Below, in pieces: positions 34,311 through 44,005 of a stretch of DNA of 64,000 nucleotides. The notes under the pieces are model-generated. The model worked only from the letters and a program-made list of their open reading frames with translations, did not search any database and was not told where the DNA came from. The stretch is from Pseudoduganella aquatica (GTDB taxonomy: Bacteria; Pseudomonadota; Gammaproteobacteria; Burkholderiales; Burkholderiaceae_D). Position numbers and translations under genes: made by a program. Each line of letters begins with the position of its first letter. Position 1 is the first letter of the stretch. Location of the stretch: the NCBI RefSeq assembly GCF_009857595.1, contig NZ_WWCU01000022.1:41744-105743 (forward strand), given 5' to 3'.

Positions 34311-37300
34311 ATGAGTTCCCTCGTCCCAACCTTCAGTACCGACCAGATCGCTTCGTTCACCACGGAGCAGCTCGCCCAATTCACAACGGCCGAGATCCGG
34401 GAACTGACGACGGAACAGATGCAGGTCCTGTCGAGCGACCAGCTCAGCCATTTGCTGACGCACCAGGTCGCCGCGCTGGAAACCGAAGACCTGGCTGCCC
34501 TCACCACCGACCAGATCACCCAGTTCACGTCCCAGCAGTTCGCCGTGCTGAGCACCGGCCAGGTGGCCGCGCTGAGCACCAATCAGATGCTGGTGATGGA
34601 AACGGAAGACGTGCGCGCGCTGCGTTCGCAGCAGATCGCCGCCCTGAATTCCGCCCAGTTCGGCGCCCTGAGCACCGACGCCATCCAGGCGCTGGCCACC
34701 AGTCAGCTGGCCGCGCTCGGTTCGCGCCAGGCCGTCGGCCTGACCAGCGACCAGCTGGCCGCCTTCGACAGCCGCCAGCTCAACGCCATCAACCGCAACG
34801 CCATCGCCGCGCTGGACACGCTGCAGATCAGCACCCTGGTGACGGCCGCCCTGGCCGGCATGAACAGCGCCCAGCTGAGCGCGCTGAACTCGCTGCAAGT
34901 GCCGGCCCTGACCACCGACCAGATCGTGGCGCTGACCAGCGCCCAGTTCAACAGCCTGCCGGCCGGCTCGCTGCAGCTGCTGGGCACCGACCAGATCATG
35001 GCGATCGAGACCAACGACATCGCCGGCCTGACCTCGGCCCAGCTGGCCACCTTCAACTCCAGCCAGCTGCAGGCGCTGAGCAGCGACCAGATCGCCGCCC
35101 TCAGCACCCTGCAGGCCGCCGCGCTGAACAGCGCCACGCTGTCGCGCCTGACCACCGACCAGATCGCCGCGCTGGAAACCAGCGATGTGCGCGCGCTGAG
35201 CTCGCGCCAGGTGGGCTTCCTGAGCACCAGCCAGATCGCGGCGCTCAGCACCGCCCAGCTGGCCGCCATGGACACCGGCGACCTGCGCGGCCTGAGCGCG
35301 GCGCAAGTGGCCGCCCTCAGTTCGGACCAGCTGATCGGCCTGGACGGCCTGGCGCCCTTCAGCACCGTGCAGATCCGCGCGCTGACCTCGGACCAGATCG
35401 GCACGCTGGAAACCCAGGACATCGCCAGCCTGGGCAGCCAGCAGCTGGGCGCCCTGAGCAGCGAGCAGGTGGCCGCGCTCACGTCCGACCAGATCGTGGC
35501 GCTTACCGTGGCCCAGTTCAGCGCCATGGCCACCTCGGTGCTGGCCGCGCTGAGCACCGACCAGATCACCCAGATCGAAACGCGCGACATTGCCGCGCTG
35601 CGCACCAACCAGATCATCCGCATGGGCAGCGAGCAGATCGCCGCGCTCACGCTGGCGCAGTTCGGCGCGCTCAGCAGCCTGGCCATCGGCGCCCTGGGCA
35701 GCAACCAGGTCAGCGCGCTGACCTCGGACCAGCTCGACGCGCTGAGCACCCTGGCCGGCATGTCGACCCGCCAGTTGGCGGCGCTGACGTCGGACCAGAT
35801 CAGCACGCTGAGCACGCGCAACATCGTCACGCTCGACAGCCGCCAGCTCAACGCGCTCAAGGCCGAGCAGGTGGTGGCGCTGGGCAGCGACCAGCTGATC
35901 GCGCTGACCACGCGCCAGGTGCAGGGCCTGAACAGCGCGGCCCTGCAGGCGCTCACCACCGACCAGGTGGCCGCGATAGAAAGCAGCGACATCCGCGCCC
36001 TGCTGAGCACGCAAATCAGCAAGTTCACCACGGCCCAGATCGCCGCCCTGACCACCGAACAGATCGCCGCGCTGAGCACGTCCGCCGAAGCGGCGCTGAC
36101 CTCGGTGCAGATCGGCGCCCTGAGCACCGACCAGCTGGGCGCCCTGGTCTCGCTGGCCGCGCTGACCTCGCTGCAGTTCCGCGCCCTCACCAGCGACCAG
36201 ATCGCCGCCTTCAGCAGCGCCAGCATCGCCACGCTGAAAACCTCGCAGGTGGGTGCGCTCAACAGCTCGCAGCTGCAGGCCTTCACCAGCGACCAGCTGG
36301 TCGCGCTGACCACGGCCCAGGTGCGCGTGCTGACCTCGGCCGCGCTGGCCGGCCTGTCCTCGGACGCGGTGAGCGCCATCGAAGCGCAAGACATCGCCGC
36401 GATGACCTCGCGCCAGCTGCAAGCCTTCTCCAGCGAACAGCTGCAGGGCCTGACCACCGAACAGATCTTCGGCCTGAGCACCGGCGCGGCCGCCGCGCTG
36501 TCGGTCGACCAGCTCAACCAGCTGAGCGCAGACCAGCTCGACGCCATCGCCTCGCTGGCCGTGCTGAGCACGCGCCAGATTGCCGGCCTGAGCTCCGACC
36601 ACATCCTGGCCATGAACACGACCGACCTGGCCAGCCTGCGCAGCAGCCAGATTGCCGCCCTGCAGACGGCCCAGGCCGCCCTGCTGAACAGCGACCAGCT
36701 GGTCGCGCTGACCACCCTGCAGATCCGCGCCCTGAGCAGCACGGCGCTGCGCGCGCTGAGCAGCGACCAGGTGGCCGCGATCGAAGTGGAAGACATCGCC
36801 GCGCTGCGCAGCAACCAGCTGTCAAGCATGCTGACGGCGCAGATTGCCGCCCTCACCACCACGCAGATTTTCAACCTGAGCTCGGCCCAGATCAGCGCCC
36901 TCACGCCGGCCCAGAAAGCGGCCCTGAGCAGCGAGCAGCTCGCCGCGCTGAGCACGCTGGCCTCCTTCAGCACGGCCGCCATCGCGGCCATGACGACCGA
37001 CCAGATCGCCTCGCTGTCGGACGCCACGGTGGAGCGCCTGAGCTCGGCCCAGATCGCCGCGCTGACCTCGGCGCAGATCCAGGCGCTCACCAGCAACCAG
37101 GTGATCGCGCTGACCACGCTGCAAGTGCGCGCGCTGACCGCCAATGAACTGGCGGCGCTGACCTCGGACCAGCTGCAGGCCATCGAAGTGCGGGACCTGA
37201 ACGCGCTGCGCACCAACCAGCTCAACCTGCTGGCCACCGACCAGATCAACGCGCTCACCTCCACCCAGTTCGGCGCGCTGGCCACCACCGCCATCGCCGC

Positions 37301-40300
37301 CCTGTCCACGCAGCAGATCGCCGCGCTGGGCCAGGACAAGCTCGACAGCCTGCTGTCGCTGGCCCCGCTGTCCAGCCGCCAGATCGGCGCGCTGACCACC
37401 GACCAGATCGCCAACCTGGCCGACGACAAGATCACCACGCTGAAGACCAGCCAGATCGCCGGCCTGACCAGCAGCCAGATCCGCGCCCTGAGCGGCACCC
37501 AGATCATCGCCTTCGACAGCGCGCAGATCCGCAGCCTGAGCAGCGCCACCCTGGCCGCGCTCAGCACCGACCAGATCGCCGCCATCGAGGAAGCCGACAT
37601 CGCCGTGCTGCTCACGCAGCAGATCCGCGCCCTCAGCACGGCCCAGATCCAGGCGCTGACGGTGACCCAGCTGCAGAACTTCAGCACCCAGGCCATCGCC
37701 GCGCTGACCACCGCGCAACTGAACGCGCTGGACCAGGACCAGCTCGCCGCGCTGAGCACGCTGGCCGGCCTGAACAGCAACCAGATCGCCGGCCTGTCGT
37801 CGGACCAGATCAAGGCGCTCACGCTGGGCCAGGTCGCCGCGCTGCGCACCGGCCAGGTGATGGCGCTGAGCACCACCCAGCTCAGTTTCTTCAGTTCGGC
37901 CCAGGTGCAGGCCCTGACCAGCACCCAGATGCGGGTGCTGTCGCGCAATGCGCTCAACGCGCTGCGCTCGGACCAGCTGGCCGCCGTCGAGGCCGAGGAA
38001 ATCGGCCTGCTGACCACCGGCCAGATCGCCGGCCTGAGCTCGGCCACGCTGCGCTCGCTCAGCGTGGACCAGCTGTCCTACCTCACCAGCGCAGGCATCG
38101 CCGCCATCAACAGCGTCGCGCTGGCTGCGCTCAACAGCACCCAGATCGACGCCTTCAGCAGCCTGAAGGGCCTGAGCTCGGCCCAGATCGGCTACCTCAG
38201 CTCCGACCAGGTGCACGGCCTGGTCGACGCCGACCTGCAGGCGCTGAGCACGCGCCAGCTCGGCGGCCTGGGCAGCGCCCAGATCGGCGGCCTGAGCGGC
38301 GCCCAGCTGGCCCTGCTGTCGAGCGCGCAGATCCGCGCCCTCAGCCTCAAGGCCATGGACGGCCTGAGCACCGCGCAGATGGCCGCGCTGACGGTCGATG
38401 CGCTGCGCGTCATGACCACGGCGCAGATCGCCGGCCTGAGCACCACCCAGCTCAAGACGCTCGACACCGTGCAGCTGCACGCGCTGACCAGCTCCGCCAT
38501 CGCGGCACTGCTGCCTAGCCAGCTGGCCGCGCTGTCGGACGCCCAGCTGGCCTCGCTGGGCAATATCGGCGACTACACCACCACCATGATCGCGGCCATG
38601 GGAACCAGCCGCATCGCCGCGCTGGCGCTGGAAGATATCCAGCTGCTGAGCACGCGCCAGCTGTACGCCTTCAATTCGATCCAGCTGGGCGCGCTCACCA
38701 CGGCGCAGCTGGTCGCGCTCGACAGCCGCCAGGTGGGCGGCTTCAATTCGACCGCCATCTCCGGCCTGAGCACCAGCCAGATCGCGCAGATCGAAGTGGA
38801 CGACATGCCCGGCCTGAAATCGACCCAGCTGACGGTGCTGTCCAGCAGCCAGCTGGCGGCCCTGACCGTGGACCAGTTCGCCCGCCTGAGCAGCACCAGC
38901 CTGTCGCTGCTGCGCACCGCGCAGATCGGCGCGCTGACCACCAACCAGCTGGCCGCGCTGGCCTCGCTGGGCGGCTTCAACAGCGTGCAGCTGCGCGCCC
39001 TGACCTCGTCCCAGCTCGGTTCGCTGAGCGGCGAGCGCCTGGCCACCTTGACGTCGCTGCAGCTGGCCGGCCTGTCCAGCACCCAGATACGCCAGCTCAA
39101 CGCCGACCAGCTCAACGGCCTGGACACGCGCCAGTACGCCACCATGGCCACCCGCCAGCTGGCCGCGCTGAGCACCGACCAGATGGCGCTGATGGCGCTG
39201 GACGACCTGGGCGCGCTGCGCTCGGGCCAGGTTGCCAGTCTCAGCACCGCCCAGCTGCGCGCCCTGAGCGGCGAGCAGATCAGCTTCCTGTCGACCGCCG
39301 GCATCGGCATGCTCAACAGCGCGCAGGCCACCGGGCTGAGCAGCCTGCAGCTGATGGCGCTGACCACCGCCCAAGTGCGCGCGCTGGCCACCCGTTCACT
39401 GGCCGCGCTGAGCACCGACCAGATCGCCGCCATGGAAGTGCCGGACATCGGCGCGCTGCGCAGCCACCAGATCCGCGCCCTCACCACGGCCCAGATCGCC
39501 GCGCTGACGGCCGACCAGCTGGCCGGCCTGAGCGACACCCAGATCTCCTCGCTGACCACGGTCCAGCTGGGCGCGCTGAACTCGTCGCAGTTCAACCAGC
39601 TCAACGCGCTGTCGCTGCTGTCGCCGCTGCAAGTGGCGGCGCTGCCGACCCAGCGCATCGCCACGCTCGACGAAACCCAGATGGGGCAGCTGAAAACCAG
39701 CCAGGTGGCCGCGCTCACCACGCCGCAGATCGCCGTGCTGAGCACGACGCAGCTGCAAGCGCTGAGCACGGCGCAATGGCGCGCCCTCAGCATCGCCGCG
39801 CTGCGCGCCCTGAACACCAGCCAGATCGCCGGCCTGGACCCGGCCGACCTGGCCGCCCTCAACAGCGCCCAGTTCGCCAATCTGCGCACCGAGCAGATCC
39901 GCGCCTTCACGCCGGACGAAATGGCCGCCCTGACCTCGGTGGAAATCAACGCCCTGACCAGCGTGCAGCTGGCGGCGCTGACCACCACCCAGCTGGCCCT
40001 GCTGCCCGGCTTGCAGGGCTTCGGCCCGGGCCAGCTGGCCGGCCTGTCGAGCCAGCAGCTGTCCTCGCTGGACGACGCCAAGCTGTCCTCGCTGGGCACG
40101 CTGCAGCTGGCCGCGCTGGGCAGCCTGCAGATCTCCTGGCTGACCAGCTTGCAGCTGCCGGTGCTCAGCACGGCCCAGATCCGCGCCATCAGCACCGCCG
40201 CGCTGGGCGGCCTGAACAGCAGCCAGCTGCGCGCGCTGGAAGACGCCGACCTGCAGGCGCTCACCACGCGCCAGTTCGCCAGCCTGCGCACCTGGCAGAT

Positions 40301-41708
40301 CCAGGCGCTCACCGACGCCCAGATGACGGTGCTGACCTCGGCCGAACTGGCCGCGCTGACCACGGCGCAGATGCGCGCGCTGAGCACCAGCCAGCTGCTG
40401 GCGCTGCCCAACCTGGAAGGCTTCGGCCTGGTGCAGATGGGCGCACTGTCGAGCAACCAGCTCGCTTCGCTGGACGAGGCCCACCTGGCCACCATACGCA
40501 CGGCGCAGTTCGCCGCGCTGACCAGCCAGCAGCTGTCGTGGCTGACGGCCGCGCAGCTGGCCTCGCTGAGCGCCGGCCAGGTGCGCACGCTGACCAGCAC
40601 CGCGCTGAACGGCCTGAACACGGCGCAGATGCGCGCCATCGAGCTGGAAGACCTGGCCGGCATGACGACCATGCAGATCTCCGGCCTGCGCACCGAACTG
40701 GTGGGCAGCATGAGCAATGAACAGATCGGCGTGCTCAACTCGCGCCAGCTGATGAGCCTGAAAGTGACCCAGGTGGCCGCTCTCAGCACGTCGCAGCTGA
40801 CCGCGCTGACCACGCTGGCGCCGCTGACCACGGTGCAGCTCAACGCGCTGACGTCGGCCCAGGTGGCCGCGCTCGACCCGGGCCAGCTCGACACGCTGCG
40901 CAGCACCCAGATCGCCGGCCTGAACACGCGCCTGCTGAGCCTGCTGACGCCGACCCAGATCACCAACCTGAACACGCTGCAAGTGCGTTCGCTGCTGGCC
41001 ACCCAGCTCGGCGCGCTGAACACGGCGCAGCTGCGGGCCATCGACCTGGACGACATCTCCGTGCTGAGCTCGGCGCAGATGGCGGGCCTGAAAACCCAGC
41101 AGATCGCCGCGCTCGGCAACGACCAGCTGGCCTCGCTGAGCACGCGCACCATCGCCGGCCTGAGCGTGCCGCAGATCAGCGCGCTGACCACCGCCCAGGT
41201 CAGCGCCTTCAGTTCGCTGGCGCCGCTGACGGCGGCGCAAGTGGCCGGCTTCAACTCGGCCCAGGTGGGCAGCCTGGGCGTGGACCAGATCCTGACGCTG
41301 AAGACCACCCAGATCGCCGCCTTGGGCGTGGCCTTCGCCAACGGCCTGACCGCGGCGCAGCTGGCCGCGCTGACCAGCAGCCAGATCAACGCGCTGGGCT
41401 CGAAGGCGCTGGCCGCGCTGACGGCCACCCAGCTCAACGCCATGGAAATCGACGACCTGCAAGTGATGCGCAGCAGCCAGATCGCGCTGCTCACCACGCT
41501 GCAGATCGCCGGCCTGGGCGTGCCGCAGATCAGCGCGCTCAACACCAGCCAGATCCGCGCGCTGAAGGTGGCGCAGATCCAGGCGCTGACCACGCTGCAG
41601 CTGCAGAATATGACGCTGATCGAGTTCGGCGCCTTCACCGCCACGCAAGCCGGCGGCCTCAGCGCCGCCCAGCTGGCCAGCATGTCGAGCGAGCAGATCC
41701 ACGCTACC
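34311..41708 (+). repeat. Two-tier tandem repeat: 24-bp units in 402-bp superrepeats
   Basis: At DNA level the coding repeat is 24 bp, grouped in 402-bp blocks whose hexapeptide ends fall near 35343, 35743, 36145, 36545, 36949, 37350, 37755, 38153, 38555, 38958, then 39603, 40003, 40405, 40806 and 41210. The block starting near 38960 is longer by 240 bp (10 octads). Units are diverged in sequence, so this is an old array, not a recent expansion. Confidence 0.95.
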
Positions 41709-42557
41709 CCGCTGGGCAGCCCGCTGCAGCTGGACCTGGACGGCAACGGCATCAGCACCGTGGCCATGGCCGACGGCGTGCAGTTCGACCTGTTTGCCAC
41801 CGGCGCGCCGGTGCAGACCGGCTGGGCCGCCAAGGGCGACGCCCTGCTGGCCCTGGACCGCAACCACGACGGCCGCATCAACGACGGCAGCGAGCTGTTC
41901 GGCACCAGCACCCGCCTGGCCGACGGCAGCCGCGCCGCCGACGGCTTCCAGGCCTTGGCGGCGCTGGACAGCAACGGCGACGGTGTGGTCGACAGCCGCG
42001 ACAGCGCCTTCGGCCAGCTGCGCGTGTGGGTCGACGGCAACAAAGACGGCGTCAGCCAGGAAGGTGAATTGCGCACCCTGGCCGAAGCCGGCGTGGCCAG
42101 CCTGAACACCGGCGCGGCCAAGGCCAGCGAGAAGGACCAGGGCAACTGGATAGGCCTGAGCGGCAGCTTCCAGACCACCGACGGCCGCACCGGCGCCATG
42201 GCCGACGTCTGGTATCTGACCGACCGCAACGACGCGAAAGCAGCGGCGTCCGCGCCGGCGGCGAGCCCGGCCGCGCCGGACACCCTGCGCGACCAGGTGA
42301 CGGCGCTGACCAAGGCGCTGTCGGGCTACAACCAGGCGGCGGAAGCGGACGGCAAGAACGCCTTGTCCTGGCAGGCGCCGGACGGCGCCGGCGTCTCCGC
42401 GCCGCCGGCCAGCGGCACGCTGGCGGCCGGCGTGGACGAGCTGGCGCGCCAGCTGCAGCACTTCGGCAATCTGTCGCCGGTCTCCGGCGCCGGTTCCGAA
42501 CTGCACAGCAACTGGAAACGCCAGCCGCCGGTGCAAGGCATCCTGGCCGACAAATAA
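34311..42557 (+). CDS. Giant octapeptide-repeat protein with FrpC-like calcium-binding C-terminal domain
   Basis: 2748 residues; ribosome site AGGAGA 8 nt before the ATG. Residues 1-2466 are 297 octapeptides of consensus x-[ST]-x-Q-[ILV]-x-A-L (STDQIAAL type) plus 15 hexapeptide breakers (SLAGF type). Thirteen superrepeats have exactly 16 octads and one hexapeptide (134 residues), one has 26 octads, and runs of 43 and 20 octads flank them. Within each superrepeat octad 10 is acidic (E-x-x-D-[IL]) and octad 8 usually lacks Gln. Residues 2467-2748 resemble the DLDGNGI...DGSELFG region of FrpC/RTX-type proteins, with EF-hand-like loops DRNHDG, DSNGDGVVDSRD and DGNKDGVSQEGE. No signal peptide and no type I secretion genes are visible. 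Surface or secreted role is inferred; I do not recognise the repeat family. Confidence 0.85.
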   Translation: MSSLVPTFSTDQIASFTTEQLAQFTTAEIRELTTEQMQVLSSDQLSHLLTHQVAALETEDLAALTTDQITQFTSQQFAVLSTGQVAALSTNQMLVMETEDVRALRSQQIAALNSAQFGALSTDAIQALATSQLAALGSRQAVGLTSDQLAAFDSRQLNAINRNAIAALDTLQISTLVTAALAGMNSAQLSALNSLQVPALTTDQIVALTSAQFNSLPAGSLQLLGTDQIMAIETNDIAGLTSAQLATFNSSQLQALSSDQIAALSTLQAAALNSATLSRLTTDQIAALETSDVRALSSRQVGFLSTSQIAALSTAQLAAMDTGDLRGLSAAQVAALSSDQLIGLDGLAPFSTVQIRALTSDQIGTLETQDIASLGSQQLGALSSEQVAALTSDQIVALTVAQFSAMATSVLAALSTDQITQIETRDIAALRTNQIIRMGSEQIAALTLAQFGALSSLAIGALGSNQVSALTSDQLDALSTLAGMSTRQLAALTSDQISTLSTRNIVTLDSRQLNALKAEQVVALGSDQLIALTTRQVQGLNSAALQALTTDQVAAIESSDIRALLSTQISKFTTAQIAALTTEQIAALSTSAEAALTSVQIGALSTDQLGALVSLAALTSLQFRALTSDQIAAFSSASIATLKTSQVGALNSSQLQAFTSDQLVALTTAQVRVLTSAALAGLSSDAVSAIEAQDIAAMTSRQLQAFSSEQLQGLTTEQIFGLSTGAAAALSVDQLNQLSADQLDAIASLAVLSTRQIAGLSSDHILAMNTTDLASLRSSQIAALQTAQAALLNSDQLVALTTLQIRALSSTALRALSSDQVAAIEVEDIAALRSNQLSSMLTAQIAALTTTQIFNLSSAQISALTPAQKAALSSEQLAALSTLASFSTAAIAAMTTDQIASLSDATVERLSSAQIAALTSAQIQALTSNQVIALTTLQVRALTANELAALTSDQLQAIEVRDLNALRTNQLNLLATDQINALTSTQFGALATTAIAALSTQQIAALGQDKLDSLLSLAPLSSRQIGALTTDQIANLADDKITTLKTSQIAGLTSSQIRALSGTQIIAFDSAQIRSLSSATLAALSTDQIAAIEEADIAVLLTQQIRALSTAQIQALTVTQLQNFSTQAIAALTTAQLNALDQDQLAALSTLAGLNSNQIAGLSSDQIKALTLGQVAALRTGQVMALSTTQLSFFSSAQVQALTSTQMRVLSRNALNALRSDQLAAVEAEEIGLLTTGQIAGLSSATLRSLSVDQLSYLTSAGIAAINSVALAALNSTQIDAFSSLKGLSSAQIGYLSSDQVHGLVDADLQALSTRQLGGLGSAQIGGLSGAQLALLSSAQIRALSLKAMDGLSTAQMAALTVDALRVMTTAQIAGLSTTQLKTLDTVQLHALTSSAIAALLPSQLAALSDAQLASLGNIGDYTTTMIAAMGTSRIAALALEDIQLLSTRQLYAFNSIQLGALTTAQLVALDSRQVGGFNSTAISGLSTSQIAQIEVDDMPGLKSTQLTVLSSSQLAALTVDQFARLSSTSLSLLRTAQIGALTTNQLAALASLGGFNSVQLRALTSSQLGSLSGERLATLTSLQLAGLSSTQIRQLNADQLNGLDTRQYATMATRQLAALSTDQMALMALDDLGALRSGQVASLSTAQLRALSGEQISFLSTAGIGMLNSAQATGLSSLQLMALTTAQVRALATRSLAALSTDQIAAMEVPDIGALRSHQIRALTTAQIAALTADQLAGLSDTQISSLTTVQLGALNSSQFNQLNALSLLSPLQVAALPTQRIATLDETQMGQLKTSQVAALTTPQIAVLSTTQLQALSTAQWRALSIAALRALNTSQIAGLDPADLAALNSAQFANLRTEQIRAFTPDEMAALTSVEINALTSVQLAALTTTQLALLPGLQGFGPGQLAGLSSQQLSSLDDAKLSSLGTLQLAALGSLQISWLTSLQLPVLSTAQIRAISTAALGGLNSSQLRALEDADLQALTTRQFASLRTWQIQALTDAQMTVLTSAELAALTTAQMRALSTSQLLALPNLEGFGLVQMGALSSNQLASLDEAHLATIRTAQFAALTSQQLSWLTAAQLASLSAGQVRTLTSTALNGLNTAQMRAIELEDLAGMTTMQISGLRTELVGSMSNEQIGVLNSRQLMSLKVTQVAALSTSQLTALTTLAPLTTVQLNALTSAQVAALDPGQLDTLRSTQIAGLNTRLLSLLTPTQITNLNTLQVRSLLATQLGALNTAQLRAIDLDDISVLSSAQMAGLKTQQIAALGNDQLASLSTRTIAGLSVPQISALTTAQVSAFSSLAPLTAAQVAGFNSAQVGSLGVDQILTLKTTQIAALGVAFANGLTAAQLAALTSSQINALGSKALAALTATQLNAMEIDDLQVMRSSQIALLTTLQIAGLGVPQISALNTSQIRALKVAQIQALTTLQLQNMTLIEFGAFTATQAGGLSAAQLASMSSEQIHATPLGSPLQLDLDGNGISTVAMADGVQFDLFATGAPVQTGWAAKGDALLALDRNHDGRINDGSELFGTSTRLADGSRAADGFQALAALDSNGDGVVDSRDSAFGQLRVWVDGNKDGVSQEGELRTLAEAGVASLNTGAAKASEKDQGNWIGLSGSFQTTDGRTGAMADVWYLTDRNDAKAAASAPAASPAAPDTLRDQVTALTKALSGYNQAAEADGKNALSWQAPDGAGVSAPPASGTLAAGVDELARQLQHFGNLSPVSGAGSELHSNWKRQPPVQGILADK

Positions 42558-42570
42558 AGGCCGGAAACGC

Positions 42571-42604
42571 AAAAGGGGCGCTAAAAACAGCGCCCCTTTT
42601 TTTT
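42571..42604. terminator. Bidirectional rho-independent terminator
   Basis: AAAAGGGGCGCT, a 5-nt loop, AGCGCCCC and then T8. The A-run before and T-run after allow termination of both the giant gene and flgL transcripts coming from the other side. Confidence 0.9.
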
Positions 42605-42657
42605 ACAATGCGATTGCACACCGTTCGCCCGCAATCGCACATGGGACAGCGTAACAT

Positions 42658-42696
42658 CGTAGGGCGGGTTAGCGGGCAAAGCCCGCGTAACCCGCC
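42658..42696 (-). repeat. REP-like palindromic repeat, copy 2 (inverted)
   Basis: CGTAGGGCGGGTTAGC, an 11-nt self-complementary loop (GGGCAAAGCCC), then GCGTAACCCGCC. This is the reverse complement of copies 1 and 3. It lies between the convergent ends of the giant gene and flgL. Confidence 0.85.
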
Positions 42697-42711
42697 AGCG
42701 CCGCCGCCGAC

Positions 42712-43971
42712 TTAACCGATGTAATTGAACAGTGACAAACCCGTCAGCGTTTTATACGACTTCTGCGCCGCCTCCAGGTTGATCTGCTGCTGGGTGAACT
42801 GGGAAATGGCCTTGATGGTGTCCACCTCGGTCAGATTGGACAGCGTGCTGGCGTACTGGATATTCAAGTCCTCGCCCGAGCTGTCCAGGTAATCCAGCTC
42901 CTTCATGCGCGCGCCCACGGAGGCGCGCACCGCCAGCAGGTTGTCCGAGGCGTTGTCGATATTCGAATTGACCTGGTTCAAGGCATTGGTCAGCCTGGCC
43001 TGTCCGGCCGCCCCCTCGCCGTCCTGGCGCAGCGCCGTCAGCAGGTCGCGCATGGTCTCGAACACGGACTTCTTGTTGCTCGGGTCCACGGTGAAAGTGT
43101 CCAGATCGGCCGGATCGCCCTTGATCTCGAACTGCAGGCCGTCAAAGCTGATGCTCTGGCCGCTGGTGTAGGGAATGGGATCGGGCGGCACCGGGTTGGG
43201 CGGCACCGGCTGGTTCAGGGTCAGGTCCGTCACCGTGTAGGTGGTCACCTTGGGCACGCCCGGGGTGGCCGGTATCACCGAGAAATTGATGGCGTACTGG
43301 TGGTCGGTCAGCGCGCTGGTGTCGGTCACGGCGCCGGGCGAGATAATGCCGGTGCCGCCGCGGCCGTAGTTGGCCGGGTCCACGCCGGTCTTGAAGCTGC
43401 CGTTGCCGGTGGCGTTGTTCTCGAAAATGGCCGAACCCGAATCGCTGACGCTGATTTTGCGCGAGGATCCCACTTGCAGAGTGCGCTCGCCCTGGTCGCC
43501 CTGGTAGGTGGCGCCGGTGGCGTTGAGCGAAAACGGAATGCTGTCCTTGAAGCCGGAGAAGATGTAGCCGCCCGAACCGTCGGCCGTGTTGGCGATGCCC
43601 AGCAAATCCTGCAGCCGGCCCTCCAGCTCCACCGCCAGCGATTCGCGGTCCTTATTCGTCATCGAGCCGTTGCCGGCGTTCACCGTCAGGGTCTTGATGT
43701 CCTGGAGCAGCGACGTGGCCGAGGCCAGCGCCACCTCCTCCTGCGACAGCGAGGAGCGCGCGTTCGAGCGGTTGGTGGCCAGCTGCGTGTTGATCGACTG
43801 CGACTGCGTCACCTCCAGCGCGCGCGCCGAGGCGATGGGATCGTCGGCCGGGGTCAGCACGCGGCGGCCTGTGGCCAGCTGCTGCTGGGTCTTGGCCAGC
43901 GAGGTCTGCAGCGTGCCGAGCTGGCCCACGCCGTTGTCATAAATGGTCTTGGAACTGATGCGCATGGTCAT
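42712..43971 (-). CDS. flgL: Flagellar hook-filament junction protein FlgL
   Basis: 419 residues, flagellin-like. The N-terminal helix region is MRISSKTIYDNGVGQLGTLQTSLAKTQQQLATGRRVLTPADDPIASARAL and the C-terminal helix ends QINLEAAQKSYKTLTGLSLFNYIG. The middle 200 residues are variable. It joins FlgK to the filament. The stop is 16 bp from REP-like copy 2. It lies 34 bp after flgK on the same strand. Confidence 0.96.
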   Translation of the reverse strand: MTMRISSKTIYDNGVGQLGTLQTSLAKTQQQLATGRRVLTPADDPIASARALEVTQSQSINTQLATNRSNARSSLSQEEVALASATSLLQDIKTLTVNAGNGSMTNKDRESLAVELEGRLQDLLGIANTADGSGGYIFSGFKDSIPFSLNATGATYQGDQGERTLQVGSSRKISVSDSGSAIFENNATGNGSFKTGVDPANYGRGGTGIISPGAVTDTSALTDHQYAINFSVIPATPGVPKVTTYTVTDLTLNQPVPPNPVPPDPIPYTSGQSISFDGLQFEIKGDPADLDTFTVDPSNKKSVFETMRDLLTALRQDGEGAAGQARLTNALNQVNSNIDNASDNLLAVRASVGARMKELDYLDSSGEDLNIQYASTLSNLTEVDTIKAISQFTQQQINLEAAQKSYKTLTGLSLFNYIG

Positions 43972-44005
43972 GATGCTTTTCCTTGCTTGCTGCTAAGCGT
44001 ATGAG

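Noticed and set aside
34703..42572. Four very long antisense open frames (850 to 1246 codons) opposite the giant gene
   Set aside because: They mirror the 24-bp repeat, which lacks stops in several frames. Their translations are repetitive shadows with no family match, and the plus-strand frame has a ribosome site and an EF-hand domain.
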